From Bradyrhizobium sp. WBAH42 (GTDB lineage Bacteria; Pseudomonadota; Alphaproteobacteria; Rhizobiales; Xanthobacteraceae), in NCBI RefSeq assembly GCF_024585265.1, contig NZ_CP036533.1, positions 2,055,001-2,119,000 on the forward strand: a DNA stretch of 64,000 bases, written 5' to 3'. Made by a program: the position numbers and the translations under genes. Below, piece by piece: positions 8,820 through 18,910 of this stretch (its first letter is position 1; each line of letters begins with the position of its first letter). The notes beneath the pieces were generated by a model that made no database searches, was not told the origin of the DNA, and was given only the letters and a program-made list of their open reading frames with translations.

Positions 8820-9089
8820 TCATTCGTTGTCAGGAAGCGGCGCGGATTCGACGGAATCCTCCTGCCCTTCGGAAAGCCACTGGTGAACTTGACTGGACGG
8901 GATATGCCGCCGCGGCAGATGCGGATTGATCGTTCCCGTTGATACAATCAGTCCTTCCTCGACCTTTGAGCGCGCAAAGATCTTGGCTTCGTCTTCGGTT
9001 GCGAATGTTCTGGTTTGGCGTGGGCTTCGCCTTCTTGCGCGCAGGATGCGCGGACGACTCTCAAAAGTGACATACCAGGTTGGCGTCAT
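8820..9089 (-). CDS. Conserved small protein of unknown function
   Basis: 89 residues from MTPTWYVTFESRPRILRARR. The body has a basic N-terminal part, then TRTFATEDEAKIFARSKVEE (resembling the short helix-strand modules of many orphan rhizobial proteins) and HLPRRHIPSSQVHQWLSEG. The frame is open 17 codons upstream, but the ATG at 9089 has a GGAG 11-14 bases ahead. No signal peptide, so probably cytoplasmic. No function can be assigned. Confidence 0.6.
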   Translation of the reverse strand: MTPTWYVTFESRPRILRARRRSPRQTRTFATEDEAKIFARSKVEEGLIVSTGTINPHLPRRHIPSSQVHQWLSEGQEDSVESAPLPDNE

Positions 9090-9255
9090 CTCACGGGAAC
9101 TCCGAACGCGCAGTCTCGCGAAACTGGCCAACGAGCGCACTTGGTTTGCGGCGTGCTGCCGTGGACGCGCACTTACCGGCGAACGCGCTCACGTGGACTT
9201 GCGCCCTCACGCGACTGATTCCGGCCTACGCCAATCCCGTGTGCCCGCTGCCGCT

Positions 9256-9269
9256 TTGATTTAGGTCAA
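9256..9269 (+). promoter_or_regulatory. FixK/FNR-type box
   Basis: TTGATTTAGGTCAA fits TTGA-N6-TCAA. Its centre is ~70 bp upstream of the start at 9332. Confidence 0.65.
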
Positions 9270-9331
9270 CGGTTACCCCGCACTGAATCGTTCGATTGGA
9301 AGTCGGTACTTCAGTCGCAAGGAGAAGGAGA

Positions 9332-9697
9332 ATGATGCGACTAGGCGACGGAGCCAACATGAAAGCAGCTTCGTTAGGCCTACTCGGTCTTGGAATGCTT
9401 GGGCTTTCCGCTGAGGTGCTCGCCGCCCCGTGCTCGTCTTACTACATTTCGGAAGTCACGGTTGTATCGGCGATCGACACCGAGGCCGGGCGTGTGCAGA
9501 CTTTCGTTGGATTTGGAGCATCAAGGGAGGAGGCCGAGAAGAACGCCCTGGGATCCTGCTCGCACATTCAGCTCGACCTCCAGACATGCATCGATTCAGA
9601 TCGTCTCCTCGTTCGCAATGCACCTTCGGATGAGCCTCTCGGTTCGCTTCACATGAAGTACGCGAAGGCGGTGAAGCGCATCACGGGCTGCGATTAG
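9332..9697 (+). CDS. Small exported protein of unknown function
   Basis: 121 residues. GGAGAAGGAG directly before the ATG decides the start; a second start is possible at 9359 (MKAASLGLLGLGMLGLSAEV). The signal peptide ends near VLAAPC. The mature part has SSYYISEVTVVSAIDTEAG, ASREEAEKNALGSC and a terminal TGCD, with four Cys. The repeated-Ala helix EEAEKNAL recalls DUF4189-type folds, but the match is weak. A FixK-like box stands upstream. Function unknown. Confidence 0.65.
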   Translation: MMRLGDGANMKAASLGLLGLGMLGLSAEVLAAPCSSYYISEVTVVSAIDTEAGRVQTFVGFGASREEAEKNALGSCSHIQLDLQTCIDSDRLLVRNAPSDEPLGSLHMKYAKAVKRITGCD

Positions 9698-9739
9698 TTC
9701 GATCGCAAATCGGTCCCAGAGTAGAGACGTCGCGCAGGG

Positions 9740-10212
9740 TCATGGCGATTTCCCTTTCTGCCCTGCGACGACCGTGATCAGTCGCATGACATCATCGACA
9801 CTTTCCCGCACGCCCTGAAGCTTTCCACTCGCGAAACCAAGTTCGGCATTTGCGCCCGGAATTCGACGGTCGTTACTTGTGACACGTTGATGTGGATGAG
9901 CTTGCCGTTCGGTTCAGTCAGTTTGATCCAGGACATTTCGCCGCGATGTAATGTCATGATCAACTGCATGACCTCATCGACATTCTCCCGGACGCCTTGA
10001 GATTTCCCGCTTGCGAGACCTAGTTCGGCGTTAGCACCTGAAATATGCGTGTCAGATCGGACGAAGGTCACCAGCGCAATGTTGATGTGAACCGGCTTTC
10101 CACTAAGCTCGGTTAGTTCGAGAGAACCTAGCGGGTTCGACCGCTGCGCCCGGGCCGAGTGCGACCATGCTGCCGCGCCGCAGATCAAGCCAAGAAAATC
10201 CCGTCGCAGCAT
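9740..10212 (-). pseudogene. Exported two-repeat protein with a frameshift in the second repeat
   Basis: The uninterrupted frame (9778-10212, 144 aa) has a Tat-like signal (MLRRDFLGLICGAAAWSHSA) and two copies of an LTE..GK.(V/I)HIN..VT unit. Copy one continues GANAELGLASGKSQGVRENV. In copy two the same segment is present but shifted one frame: GANAELGFASGKLQGVRESV, then DDVMRLI, running to a stop at 9740. The shift lies near 9885-9895. The present frame instead ends in unrelated residues at 9778. So the gene is either recently broken or contains a base-call error. Function unknown; an upstream FixK box is not seen. Confidence 0.72.
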
Positions 10213-10591
10213 TCCGCGCCCCCAGGATCAGAATGCAACAATGTAGCCTGTCACGCCCAGCGACAGGAAGATATCGGAGTCGGAAGGCCTCGCCATTTTC
10301 GACAAATCCCCACCTTCCCCGCGGGCCATTTCCAGCATCCGGCATTGTCGCTTGGCCTGCCGAGGAGCAGGACAGCGCCGCGCGGTCTTCGTAGTGGAAG
10401 TAGCCTCGGCTGCCCGGTGTGCACCGATGGGACAATATTTGTGTCTGTCCTTTCGCAAGTCGCCGACATCGCAAATCGGCCTCAGGGCTTGACCTGGATC
10501 AAAGGCCGCTATGCGTCAGCAGCCTCACAATGTCAGGCGCTGATCGCAGCCGACGGCATGCGATCAAGCCTCGTGAGATCAGGAGGCGCCG
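10213..10591. other. Intergenic stretch
   Basis: Apart from the FixK-like box at 10489 I see no supportable gene. The overlapping open frames on both strands lack starts with ribosome sites and show no family features. Confidence 0.5.
10489..10502 (+). promoter_or_regulatory. FixK/FNR-type box
   Basis: TTGACCTGGATCAA fits TTGA-N6-TCAA. Its centre is ~96 bp upstream of the start at 10592. Confidence 0.6.
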
Positions 10592-10849
10592 ATGCTGCAG
10601 TTTCCCCCTCTTACAAAACTTACATTCGCGGGTCTCGCATGCAGCGCGTTCCTGGGAATTGCGGGCGCAACGTTCAGCAGCAAGCCGGCAGGTGCGGTCG
10701 TGTACTGCACGTACGTCGGCTATCCCGCCGGTTGCGTTGCGCGCGCGGGAGTGGTGCTGAGGCCCCGACCGGCGGCTCGCGCTGCGGTCCGTCATAATGT
10801 CGGTGGCAATGCAAATGGCGGCGTCAATCGCATTGGGGCTGGTCGCTAA
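10592..10849 (+). CDS. Small exported basic protein
   Basis: 85 residues. AGGAGG lies five bases before the ATG. A hydrophobic signal region (LTFAGLACSAFLGIAGATF) leads to VVYCTYVGYPAGCVARAGVV, then an Arg-rich tail and NVGGNANGGVNR. The two Cys in YCTYVGYPAGCVAR recur in short secreted Bradyrhizobium proteins. A FixK-like box lies upstream, so low-oxygen control is plausible. No function known. Confidence 0.65.
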   Translation: MLQFPPLTKLTFAGLACSAFLGIAGATFSSKPAGAVVYCTYVGYPAGCVARAGVVLRPRPAARAAVRHNVGGNANGGVNRIGAGR

Positions 10850-10993
10850 GGTGAAGCAGGATGGTTGAGCGCAACTCGCGCTCAGGCCGAAGATGGCAGG
10901 GTCTTACGACGAGCAACCTGCTCCCGGAAGGGCCCGGCCTTTGTCAACGTGTCGCGCATTGAGCCCGAGTAGTTTGAGGGTACGGAGCGACAG

Positions 10994-11437
10994 ATGCCTT
11001 TGTTGGCCTATTTCCGCAACGTCGGCGCCGTGTTGCTCGCGCTGCTGTTGATCGCGGGTTTCTATCTGCCAACCTCGCCCGTCGCCCAAAGAGCGGCAGC
11101 TAGTCCGCCTGTCATACACATCCACTCGGAGCGGAAATTACCCGCGCTCGTCGTCTTCGACACAACACAGGCGAGTCTTGCGGCGCCGACACCTGCGCCA
11201 TGGGACACGAACCCTCCGGCGCCGCCTGGCACTGTACCGGCCGGTCCTAATAATGATGCCAGAGTGCGCGACGCATTTGCGCGGCTGCCTCTGCCCGGGT
11301 CGCATCGCGCAGCATCGCTTGAACAGCGGAAGCGACAACCGAGCAGGAAATATGCTGGAAGACGGCATGCGGAGCCGCCGATCCTTCTGGCGGCGCGGCA
11401 AGGACCGGCTGCTTGGTTTGGCTTTAGATATTGGTGA
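10994..11437 (+). CDS. Membrane-anchored hypothetical protein with Pro-rich linker
   Basis: 147 residues. One N-terminal hydrophobic segment (VGAVLLALLLIAGFYLP) is a signal anchor. It is followed by PPVIHIHSERKLPALVVFDT, a proline/alanine linker (residues ~65-85), a basic region and a terminal WFGFRYW. The GGAG in gtacGGAGcgac precedes the ATG. The architecture is shared by unnamed rhizobial proteins. It probably sits in the inner membrane with its C-terminus in the periplasm. Function unknown. Confidence 0.55.
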   Translation: MPLLAYFRNVGAVLLALLLIAGFYLPTSPVAQRAAASPPVIHIHSERKLPALVVFDTTQASLAAPTPAPWDTNPPAPPGTVPAGPNNDARVRDAFARLPLPGSHRAASLEQRKRQPSRKYAGRRHAEPPILLAARQGPAAWFGFRYW

Positions 11438-11679
11438 CGATCTGTCGCCGAGTCCGGTCCGCTTTGGGTCAAACGTGAAGAACTCAGGTTGAGCTAATCT
11501 GGTCCGCTCTGGTTCAATGAGCGGACTACCGACCGCCGAGGTGCAACTTCGCCGATGGGCCAGGAGCAAACGCGCCGAACACCGGGACCCGACTGGAGCC
11601 ACCGTCTAAGTCAGCTATTGTCGGTTCTGAGCGTCGGAGAATTGATCGGGATCCACTCGAAATCACGCTATTGGAACGC

Positions 11680-12537
11680 CTACAGTTCCGGACCAGAAAG
11701 TCCGACCTCTCGCTCAGCACGCAGGACATTCCCATAGAGACTGCCGATCCATTGTCTTCCGCTCGAGGTTACATTCAAATAGCGGACGGCAGTTTGGATG
11801 TGCGGAGCGACCTTGGTCCAGTAGAACTGAGGATATTTGTACACCACGTCCGCGGGCGTGGTGTATCCGAGCGATTTGTTGAGTCCTATCTCCTCGAACT
11901 CGTAGAACAGCGCATTTGATTTCTTCATGTAGTTCGGATCGCCGAGCTGACCGATCAGGTCGGCGGCGCGAAGCAACAAACCCTCCTCTTCGTCAAGATC
12001 ATCCTTGAGTTCATTCGCTGATGCGTCTGCATAAGGAAAACGAGTGTATTCGATGGCTCGAGCGACGCGAGCGGCGTCAATTTCGTCAACTGCGTCAAGA
12101 CGCTCCACGGTGAATAATTTTGAGCGGTCGACATGATAGGGCGCAAGCGCTGCATCGGAGGAGCCGACTGGTAATTCAACCGTTCGGCCAGTACCATCAA
12201 CCACATAGGCACCGTCCTGGTCTCCGTGAACTATTCCCCGAACGTAGCCGATGTCGTGAAGCAGGCACGCCAGGATGAAGTGAGCATAGTCGCTAGCCGT
12301 CGTTGGCCTAAGAAGGGAGCGCCCGATCAGGATGTCGTGTCCCACCAGCGTGACCAACAAGGTGTGTTCGACGTTGTGGTAGAGTGCGTCGCTGTTACCA
12401 ATACATTCCAGGGCCAGCTTTGCTGCATAGGGGAGCAATTCCGGCAAGCTGGCGTGGGACGAGCCGAAGCGACCACTTGTCTCCGAGATCAGGAACGCAC
12501 CGAGCGCCTGAGACGTCAGTTCTGGGATTGTTATCAT
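11680..12537 (-). CDS. HD-domain metal-dependent phosphohydrolase
   Basis: 285 residues from ATG 12537; a TTG-started extension to 12624 is less likely. The HD signature is plain: HNVEHTLLVTLVGHDIL (His54, His58) and LLHDIGYVRG (His94-Asp95), with a later helix VDEIDAARVARAIEYTRFP. Such enzymes cleave phosphate from nucleotides or cyclic nucleotides with bound divalent metals. Lacking a GGDEF, PAS or response-regulator domain, its substrate is uncertain. No membrane segment. A FixK-type box ~108 bp upstream suggests oxygen-linked expression. Confidence 0.8.
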   Translation of the reverse strand: MITIPELTSQALGAFLISETSGRFGSSHASLPELLPYAAKLALECIGNSDALYHNVEHTLLVTLVGHDILIGRSLLRPTTASDYAHFILACLLHDIGYVRGIVHGDQDGAYVVDGTGRTVELPVGSSDAALAPYHVDRSKLFTVERLDAVDEIDAARVARAIEYTRFPYADASANELKDDLDEEEGLLLRAADLIGQLGDPNYMKKSNALFYEFEEIGLNKSLGYTTPADVVYKYPQFYWTKVAPHIQTAVRYLNVTSSGRQWIGSLYGNVLRAEREVGLSGPEL

Positions 12538-13162
12538 GAGCAATCTCTCACTTTGATGCCGAACCTTCAGAAGGCCTTCTGCAGGTTCGGGAGGGAGAGG
12601 ACGACCGAAGTAGTGTGAAGCCAAAGGATGGGTGATAGTTGACTTGGATCAACAGCAGCGACGCCGGACTACGCGTCTGCCCAGTAGCGCCTTCCGGCCC
12701 CACGCGACTTCGTAGATGGGCCACAAGCCGCGAGCACCTCGTGCGCGGTCCGGCCAGGGCAAAGCCGGCAGCGGGTATCACAGGCTCTTGCTGGGCTGCC
12801 GATGATCAAGCGGAGCGCGGCCGCTGGAACGGATTGCGCGGACGACGCGGTCGTGAGCTCGAAGACGCTGGCACTGAGCAACGGACGTGGCATCCGATCC
12901 CGGTCCTTCCGATGCTGTCATTCTGCTCCTGTTTTGCCCGACGAAGCAACCGTTTCGTAAAATCAGCAGAATGCGCAGCGGTTGTTCGAAAAGATCGTGC
13001 TCAATCAACAGGCTAAGGCGAGGTCACGCCTCATTCGATCGTGTGCCGCGCTAAGCCGTTGATTTTGCTGTCCCCGCCTACTGTGCATGGGGTTGTTTTC
13101 GAACTTTTTGTTTGCGAGCGCACGAAAGCGCAACCGAACCGCGCCTGATCCGGCCTCGCGCG
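12538..13162. other. Intergenic stretch of ~620 bp
   Basis: Contains the FixK-like box at 12639-12652. Otherwise I see no gene, terminator or repeat that I can support. Confidence 0.45.
12639..12652 (-). promoter_or_regulatory. FixK/FNR-type box
   Basis: TTGACTTGGATCAA fits TTGA-N6-TCAA. Its centre is ~108 bp upstream of the HD-domain gene. Confidence 0.55.
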
Positions 13163-15184
<2,022 letters not shown>

Positions 15185-15381
15185 GGCGCCTACGCATAGG
15201 GCGAGGGGCGGGCGAATTCAACCGCTCGCTGTCCGATGATGCGGTTCCGGCGCCGGTTAAACCGGCCGCAGGAACCAACCGTGCCCGCGCGCATTCTGGT
15301 TACGGGTTCGACGCGGGCCCGGGTTGCGCGCGCCTCCATCGTTTCGGCGTCCGTGACGTCGCCTCTGGCGATGGGGGAATC

Positions 15382-15546
15382 GTGGGTACGGTCATAGAGA
15401 ACTTGCTGATGCGGAAGCAGAAGCTGGTGGAGCAGCTGGAAGCGGCGCCGTCGGTGGAGGATCGCGACAGAATCGAGCATCAGCTCGAGCAGATCAACAC
15501 CGCGCTGGATTTTCTGGACAGGCCGGGGTCGAAGGAGGAGCGCTAG
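15382..15546 (+). CDS. 54-aa charged coiled-coil protein
   Basis: GTG start with GGGGGA four bases upstream. It reads MGTVIENLLMRKQKLVEQLE, then AAPSVEDRDRIEHQLEQINT and ALDFLDRPGSKEER. The heptad-like Leu/Ile spacing implies one or two amphipathic helices forming a short coiled coil. Small proteins of this type occur in Bradyrhizobium. Its TAG stop overlaps the stop of the convergent GntR gene (bases CTAG at 15543-15546). Function unknown. Confidence 0.6.
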   Translation: MGTVIENLLMRKQKLVEQLEAAPSVEDRDRIEHQLEQINTALDFLDRPGSKEER

Positions 15547-16217
15547 ACGCGCTCATCCACCTTCAGCGCCTTGGCGTAGACGATTCCCGAATTCGTGATG
15601 TGCGTGGTCATCAATTCGCCGAAGGCGGCGAAGTCGCCGCGTGCGAACAGATCGAGCAGCTTGCGGTGCTCGTCGAAGGAGGTGCGGGTGCGCACGTCGA
15701 TCGGCGAGGTCAAGCTGGTGCGGAGCGCGGCGACGCGGCCGGAGACGAGCTGATAGGATTCGGCGAGATAGCGGTTGCCGCAATGGGCGAACAGCGCCTC
15801 GTGAAAAGCGGTGTCGGCGCGGCCATAGGCGATGTTGTCCTTTGCCGCGACGGCCGGCTCCATCGCCGCGATCGCGGCGCTCATGGTCGCAAGTGTGCCG
15901 TCGCGGTCGTGGCGGAAGGCGAGCTCGGCGGCCTTGGGCTCCAGCGCGATGCGGAAGGTGCAGAGCGCGTTGATGTCGTCCGCACTCGGCGTGAAGACGA
16001 AGCTGCCGACCTGCGGCCGGATCACGACGAGCCCCTGCGCCTGCAACTGTCCCATCGCCTCGCGCACCGGCGTGCGGCTGACGCCGAAGGAATTGGCCAC
16101 CATCTCCTCGGAGATGGCCGCTCCAAGCGCAAACTCTCCGTCGATGATGGCCTGGCGCAGCCGCTGCATCACCCGCTGCGACAGCGATTTCGGCGTATCG
16201 AGCTTGAGCGATCGCAT
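15543..16217 (-). CDS. GntR-family (FadR/FCD subfamily) regulator
   Basis: 224 residues. N-terminal winged helix (LRQAIIDGEFALGAAISEEM, VANSFGVSRTPVREAMGQLQ) is followed by an all-helical FCD ligand domain with the metal-binding pattern D-x3-H (ADTAFHEALFAHCGN) and later HRKLLDLF and TTHITNSG. It lies 7 bp downstream of the FAD-oxidase gene on the same strand and is probably co-transcribed with it. It is the likely sensor for that hydroxy/keto-acid pathway and may bind the palindrome at 17704. Confidence 0.88.
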   Translation of the reverse strand: MRSLKLDTPKSLSQRVMQRLRQAIIDGEFALGAAISEEMVANSFGVSRTPVREAMGQLQAQGLVVIRPQVGSFVFTPSADDINALCTFRIALEPKAAELAFRHDRDGTLATMSAAIAAMEPAVAAKDNIAYGRADTAFHEALFAHCGNRYLAESYQLVSGRVAALRTSLTSPIDVRTRTSFDEHRKLLDLFARGDFAAFGELMTTHITNSGIVYAKALKVDERV

Positions 16218-16224
16218 GGTGCGC

Positions 16225-17637
16225 TCAGATCACCTTGCCGGGATTGAGCAGGTGATCGGGGTCGAGCGCCGCCTTGAGCGTCCGCATCAGCGCGATCTCG
16301 GCCTCGCTCCTGGCATGGCCCAACCATTGCTTCTTCAAGGTGCCGATGCCGTGCTCGGCGGAGACGCTGCCGCCGAGCTCGCGGACGAGACCGTAGATGA
16401 TCGCGTCCATCTCCTCCTTCGGCTGCTGCGCGACGGCAAGGCCCGCGACCCAGGAGACGAGATGCAGATTGCCGTCGCCGATATGGCCGTAATAGACGCT
16501 CTCGCAGCCATTGATGCCGGAAGCGAGCGCCGCCTTGCAGCGTGTGACGAACTCGTCCATGCGCGCCACCGCAAGGCCGATGTCGTAGGAGATGTGCGGG
16601 CCGAGCACCTGGCCGAACTCGGCGCAGATGTCGCGCACGCGCCAGAAGGCTTGCGTCTGCGCCAGCGACTGCGCCACCGCGGCATCCGCCAGCAGCCCGC
16701 GCTCCATCAGCTCCTCGAGCCAGCTCTCAAAGCGCGGCGCATCGACACTCTCGTCGGTGCCCTGCGCTTCCACCAGCACGTAGAGGCCCTGGCCTGCGGC
16801 GACCGGCGGCTTCACGCCGGCGCGCGCCGTGATCACGTCCCAATAATCCGGCCACATCACCTCGAAGGCGGACAGCAGCGGGCCGAGCCCCGAACGTGCC
16901 GCATCGAGCAGCGCGATCACGGCCGGGTAATCCTTCAGCGCGCACAGCGCGGCCATGGTCGAGCGCGGCTTCGGGAACAGCTTCAGCACGACGCGGGTTA
17001 TGATGCCGAGCGTGCCTTCCGAGCCGATGAACAGATGCTTCAGATCGTAGCCGGCATTGTTCTTCATCAGCTTGTTGAGGCTGGTGATGATGGTGCCGTC
17101 GGGCAGCACCACTTCGAGGCCAAGCACCAGCTCGCGCGTCATGCCGTAGCGGATCACGCGGTTGCCGCCGGCATTGGTCGAGAGATTGCCGCCGATCGCG
17201 CAGGAGCCGCGCGAGCCGAGATCGAGCGGAAAGAAGAAGCCGGCCTCGTCCGCCGCCTTCTGGATCGTCTCCAGCGGCGTGCCCGCCTTCACCGTCATCG
17301 TCGCGGAGGCGCGATCGATCTCCTCGATGCCGGTCATGCGCTCCAGCGAGATCGCGACCCAGCCCGCTTCCGGCGAAGCGCCGCGGCACAGGCCGGTCAA
17401 GCCGCCCTGCGGCACGAACGGCAGATGCGCCTGCCGGCAGGTCGCAATCGCATCGGCAACGCCCTGCGCATCGACGGGGCGGATCACCGCCAGCGGCGTC
17501 TGCGGCAGGCTCGCGCTCCAGTCGTTGCAATTGCGCGCCGGCACATCGGTGCCAACGAGCACCGCGGCCGCGCCGAGCCTGTCGCGCAACGCGCCCAGCA
17601 ATTGGTCGGGATGCTCAATGGGGCTCACCATGTTCAT
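16225..17637 (-). CDS. FAD-linked oxidase, D-2-hydroxyacid dehydrogenase type
   Basis: 470 residues, standard length. The N-terminal FAD-binding (PCMH) domain has PQGGLTGLCRGASPEAGWVA and GGNLSTNAGGNRVIRYGMTR. The C-terminal FAD-oxidase domain carries YYGHIGDGNLH and SAEHGIGTLKK, the two His-containing motifs of D-lactate, glycolate and D-2-hydroxyglutarate dehydrogenases. It oxidises a D-2-hydroxyacid to the 2-oxoacid. AAAGGAGGT supports the start at 17637. The neighbouring GntR and divergent DapA-like aldolase/dehydratase suggest a catabolic route for a sugar acid or hydroxyacid; the exact substrate is unknown. Confidence 0.9.
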   Translation of the reverse strand: MNMVSPIEHPDQLLGALRDRLGAAAVLVGTDVPARNCNDWSASLPQTPLAVIRPVDAQGVADAIATCRQAHLPFVPQGGLTGLCRGASPEAGWVAISLERMTGIEEIDRASATMTVKAGTPLETIQKAADEAGFFFPLDLGSRGSCAIGGNLSTNAGGNRVIRYGMTRELVLGLEVVLPDGTIITSLNKLMKNNAGYDLKHLFIGSEGTLGIITRVVLKLFPKPRSTMAALCALKDYPAVIALLDAARSGLGPLLSAFEVMWPDYWDVITARAGVKPPVAAGQGLYVLVEAQGTDESVDAPRFESWLEELMERGLLADAAVAQSLAQTQAFWRVRDICAEFGQVLGPHISYDIGLAVARMDEFVTRCKAALASGINGCESVYYGHIGDGNLHLVSWVAGLAVAQQPKEEMDAIIYGLVRELGGSVSAEHGIGTLKKQWLGHARSEAEIALMRTLKAALDPDHLLNPGKVI

Positions 17638-17703
17638 GCGAGACCTCCTTTAGGATTCGACTGCGCCGCATGCGCGCCGCGACGTGGAAAGGGTTTGCAC
17701 CCG

Positions 17704-17722
17704 TCTTGTATGTAAGGTACAA
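17704..17722. promoter_or_regulatory. Candidate GntR operator
   Basis: Inverted repeat CTTGTA-N7-TACAAG between the divergent FAD-oxidase and DapA-like genes. Its position and TTGTAT half-site resemble FadR/FCD operators. Confidence 0.45.
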
Positions 17723-17815
17723 GATGGAAAGTAAAGCAAAAACGAGGCTTCGCCTCGCAGAGAAGATCGTTTGGGATCAGAGGCTTAGCTGGCGGCCGCA
17801 ACAAAGGGTGGTGTG

Positions 17816-18700
17816 ATGACGGAGGCGATTCGCGGGTTCTGGGTGGCGTCGGCGACGCCGCTGGCAGCGGACGGCAGCGTGGACGCCGCAAAGCTGGCAG
17901 CACACGCCAAGCAGCTGTTCAGCAAGGGCGTTGACGGCGTCGTGCTGTTCGGCACCACCGGCGAGGGCACCTCGTTCAATGCCGCCGAACGCATCGCGAC
18001 CGTTGAAGCCGTCCTCAAGGCCGGTGTGGCGCCGGAGCGCATCGGAATCGGCGGCGGCTTTCCCGCCATCAGCGACAGCATCGCGCTGACGCGCGCCGCG
18101 CTCGGGCTCGGCCTGCGCCACGTTCTGTTGCTGCCGCCCTATTTCGACCGCAGCGTCACAGCCGAAGGCATCGAGGACGCCTTCGCTGCGATCATTGACG
18201 GCGTCGGCGACGATCGCCTGCGCGCCTATCTTTATCACATCCCGCAGATCTCGGGCGTTGCGATCCCGACCCATGTCGCTGCGAACTTGCGCAAACGTTA
18301 CGGCAGGGTGGTCGCCGGTCTGAAAGACTCCAGCGGCGACTTCAAGCAGTTCCAGGCGTTCCGTGCCGCCGCGCCGGAGCTTGCCATCACCGTCGGCAAC
18401 GAAGCCGATATCACCCGCGCGATCGCCGCCGGCGGCGCCGGCACCATCTGCGGCATGGCCAACATTGCGCCGGAGCTGGTCAAGGCGATGGTTGACGGCA
18501 AGGACGTCGAAGCGCGCATGCAGGCGGCGATCGACATCGTGGTGAAGTCGCCGTCCTTCCTCACCACGCTGAAGGCGATCCTTGCGGCGCAGACCGGCGA
18601 TGCAAGCTGGCTGCGCGTGCGACCGCCGCTCCGCGCCTTGGCCGACGGCACCGCGCTCAAGCAGAAGCTCGACGAAATGGTGGCGCCCGCCATCGCGTGA
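17816..18700 (+). CDS. Dihydrodipicolinate synthase-family lyase
   Basis: 294 residues, the size of DapA-type (beta/alpha)8 enzymes. Substrate loop GTTGEGTSFNAAER, catalytic Tyr in AYLYHIPQISG, and Schiff-base Lys in VVAGLKDSSGD are all present. This is unlikely to be the lysine enzyme, because it sits opposite a hydroxyacid oxidase and GntR regulator. More likely it acts on a 2-keto-3-deoxy sugar acid or related oxoacid, by aldol cleavage or dehydration. A GTG start three bases earlier is also possible. Confidence 0.88.
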   Translation: MTEAIRGFWVASATPLAADGSVDAAKLAAHAKQLFSKGVDGVVLFGTTGEGTSFNAAERIATVEAVLKAGVAPERIGIGGGFPAISDSIALTRAALGLGLRHVLLLPPYFDRSVTAEGIEDAFAAIIDGVGDDRLRAYLYHIPQISGVAIPTHVAANLRKRYGRVVAGLKDSSGDFKQFQAFRAAAPELAITVGNEADITRAIAAGGAGTICGMANIAPELVKAMVDGKDVEARMQAAIDIVVKSPSFLTTLKAILAAQTGDASWLRVRPPLRALADGTALKQKLDEMVAPAIA

Positions 18701-18876
18701 GATCGCGCTGGCGTCCCGACACGTTGCCGCGAAATTCGCGTGCAGCGTGTCGCCATCGTTGCGGGGTCAATCGGTGATTGTTGCCCCGCGCCTCACGGTG
18801 CTTAGAACGATTCAACACTAGAGCGATTCAAGCTCGGCTACGGTTCTCTTCGATTGCGGCGACTGTTACAGGCGCA

Positions 18877-18902
18877 CACTTCAACGTTCTTGACTTGAAG
18901 TG
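18877..18902 (+). promoter_or_regulatory. Hairpin at the start of the TonB receptor gene
   Basis: CACTTCAA-N10-TTGAAGTG, with arms that pair perfectly, ends 8 bases before the GTG at 18911. The right arm contains GAAGTG, part of the only plausible ribosome site. It could be an operator or a translation-blocking hairpin. Confidence 0.4.
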
Positions 18903-18910
18903 GAATCAAA

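Noticed and set aside
11438..11679. GTCCGCT...AGCGGAC element (11502-11526) as terminator or tRNA arm
   Set aside because: No T-tract and no cloverleaf; left unassigned.
15832..17715. 627-codon open frame on the plus strand
   Set aside because: Antisense to the GntR and FAD-oxidase genes.
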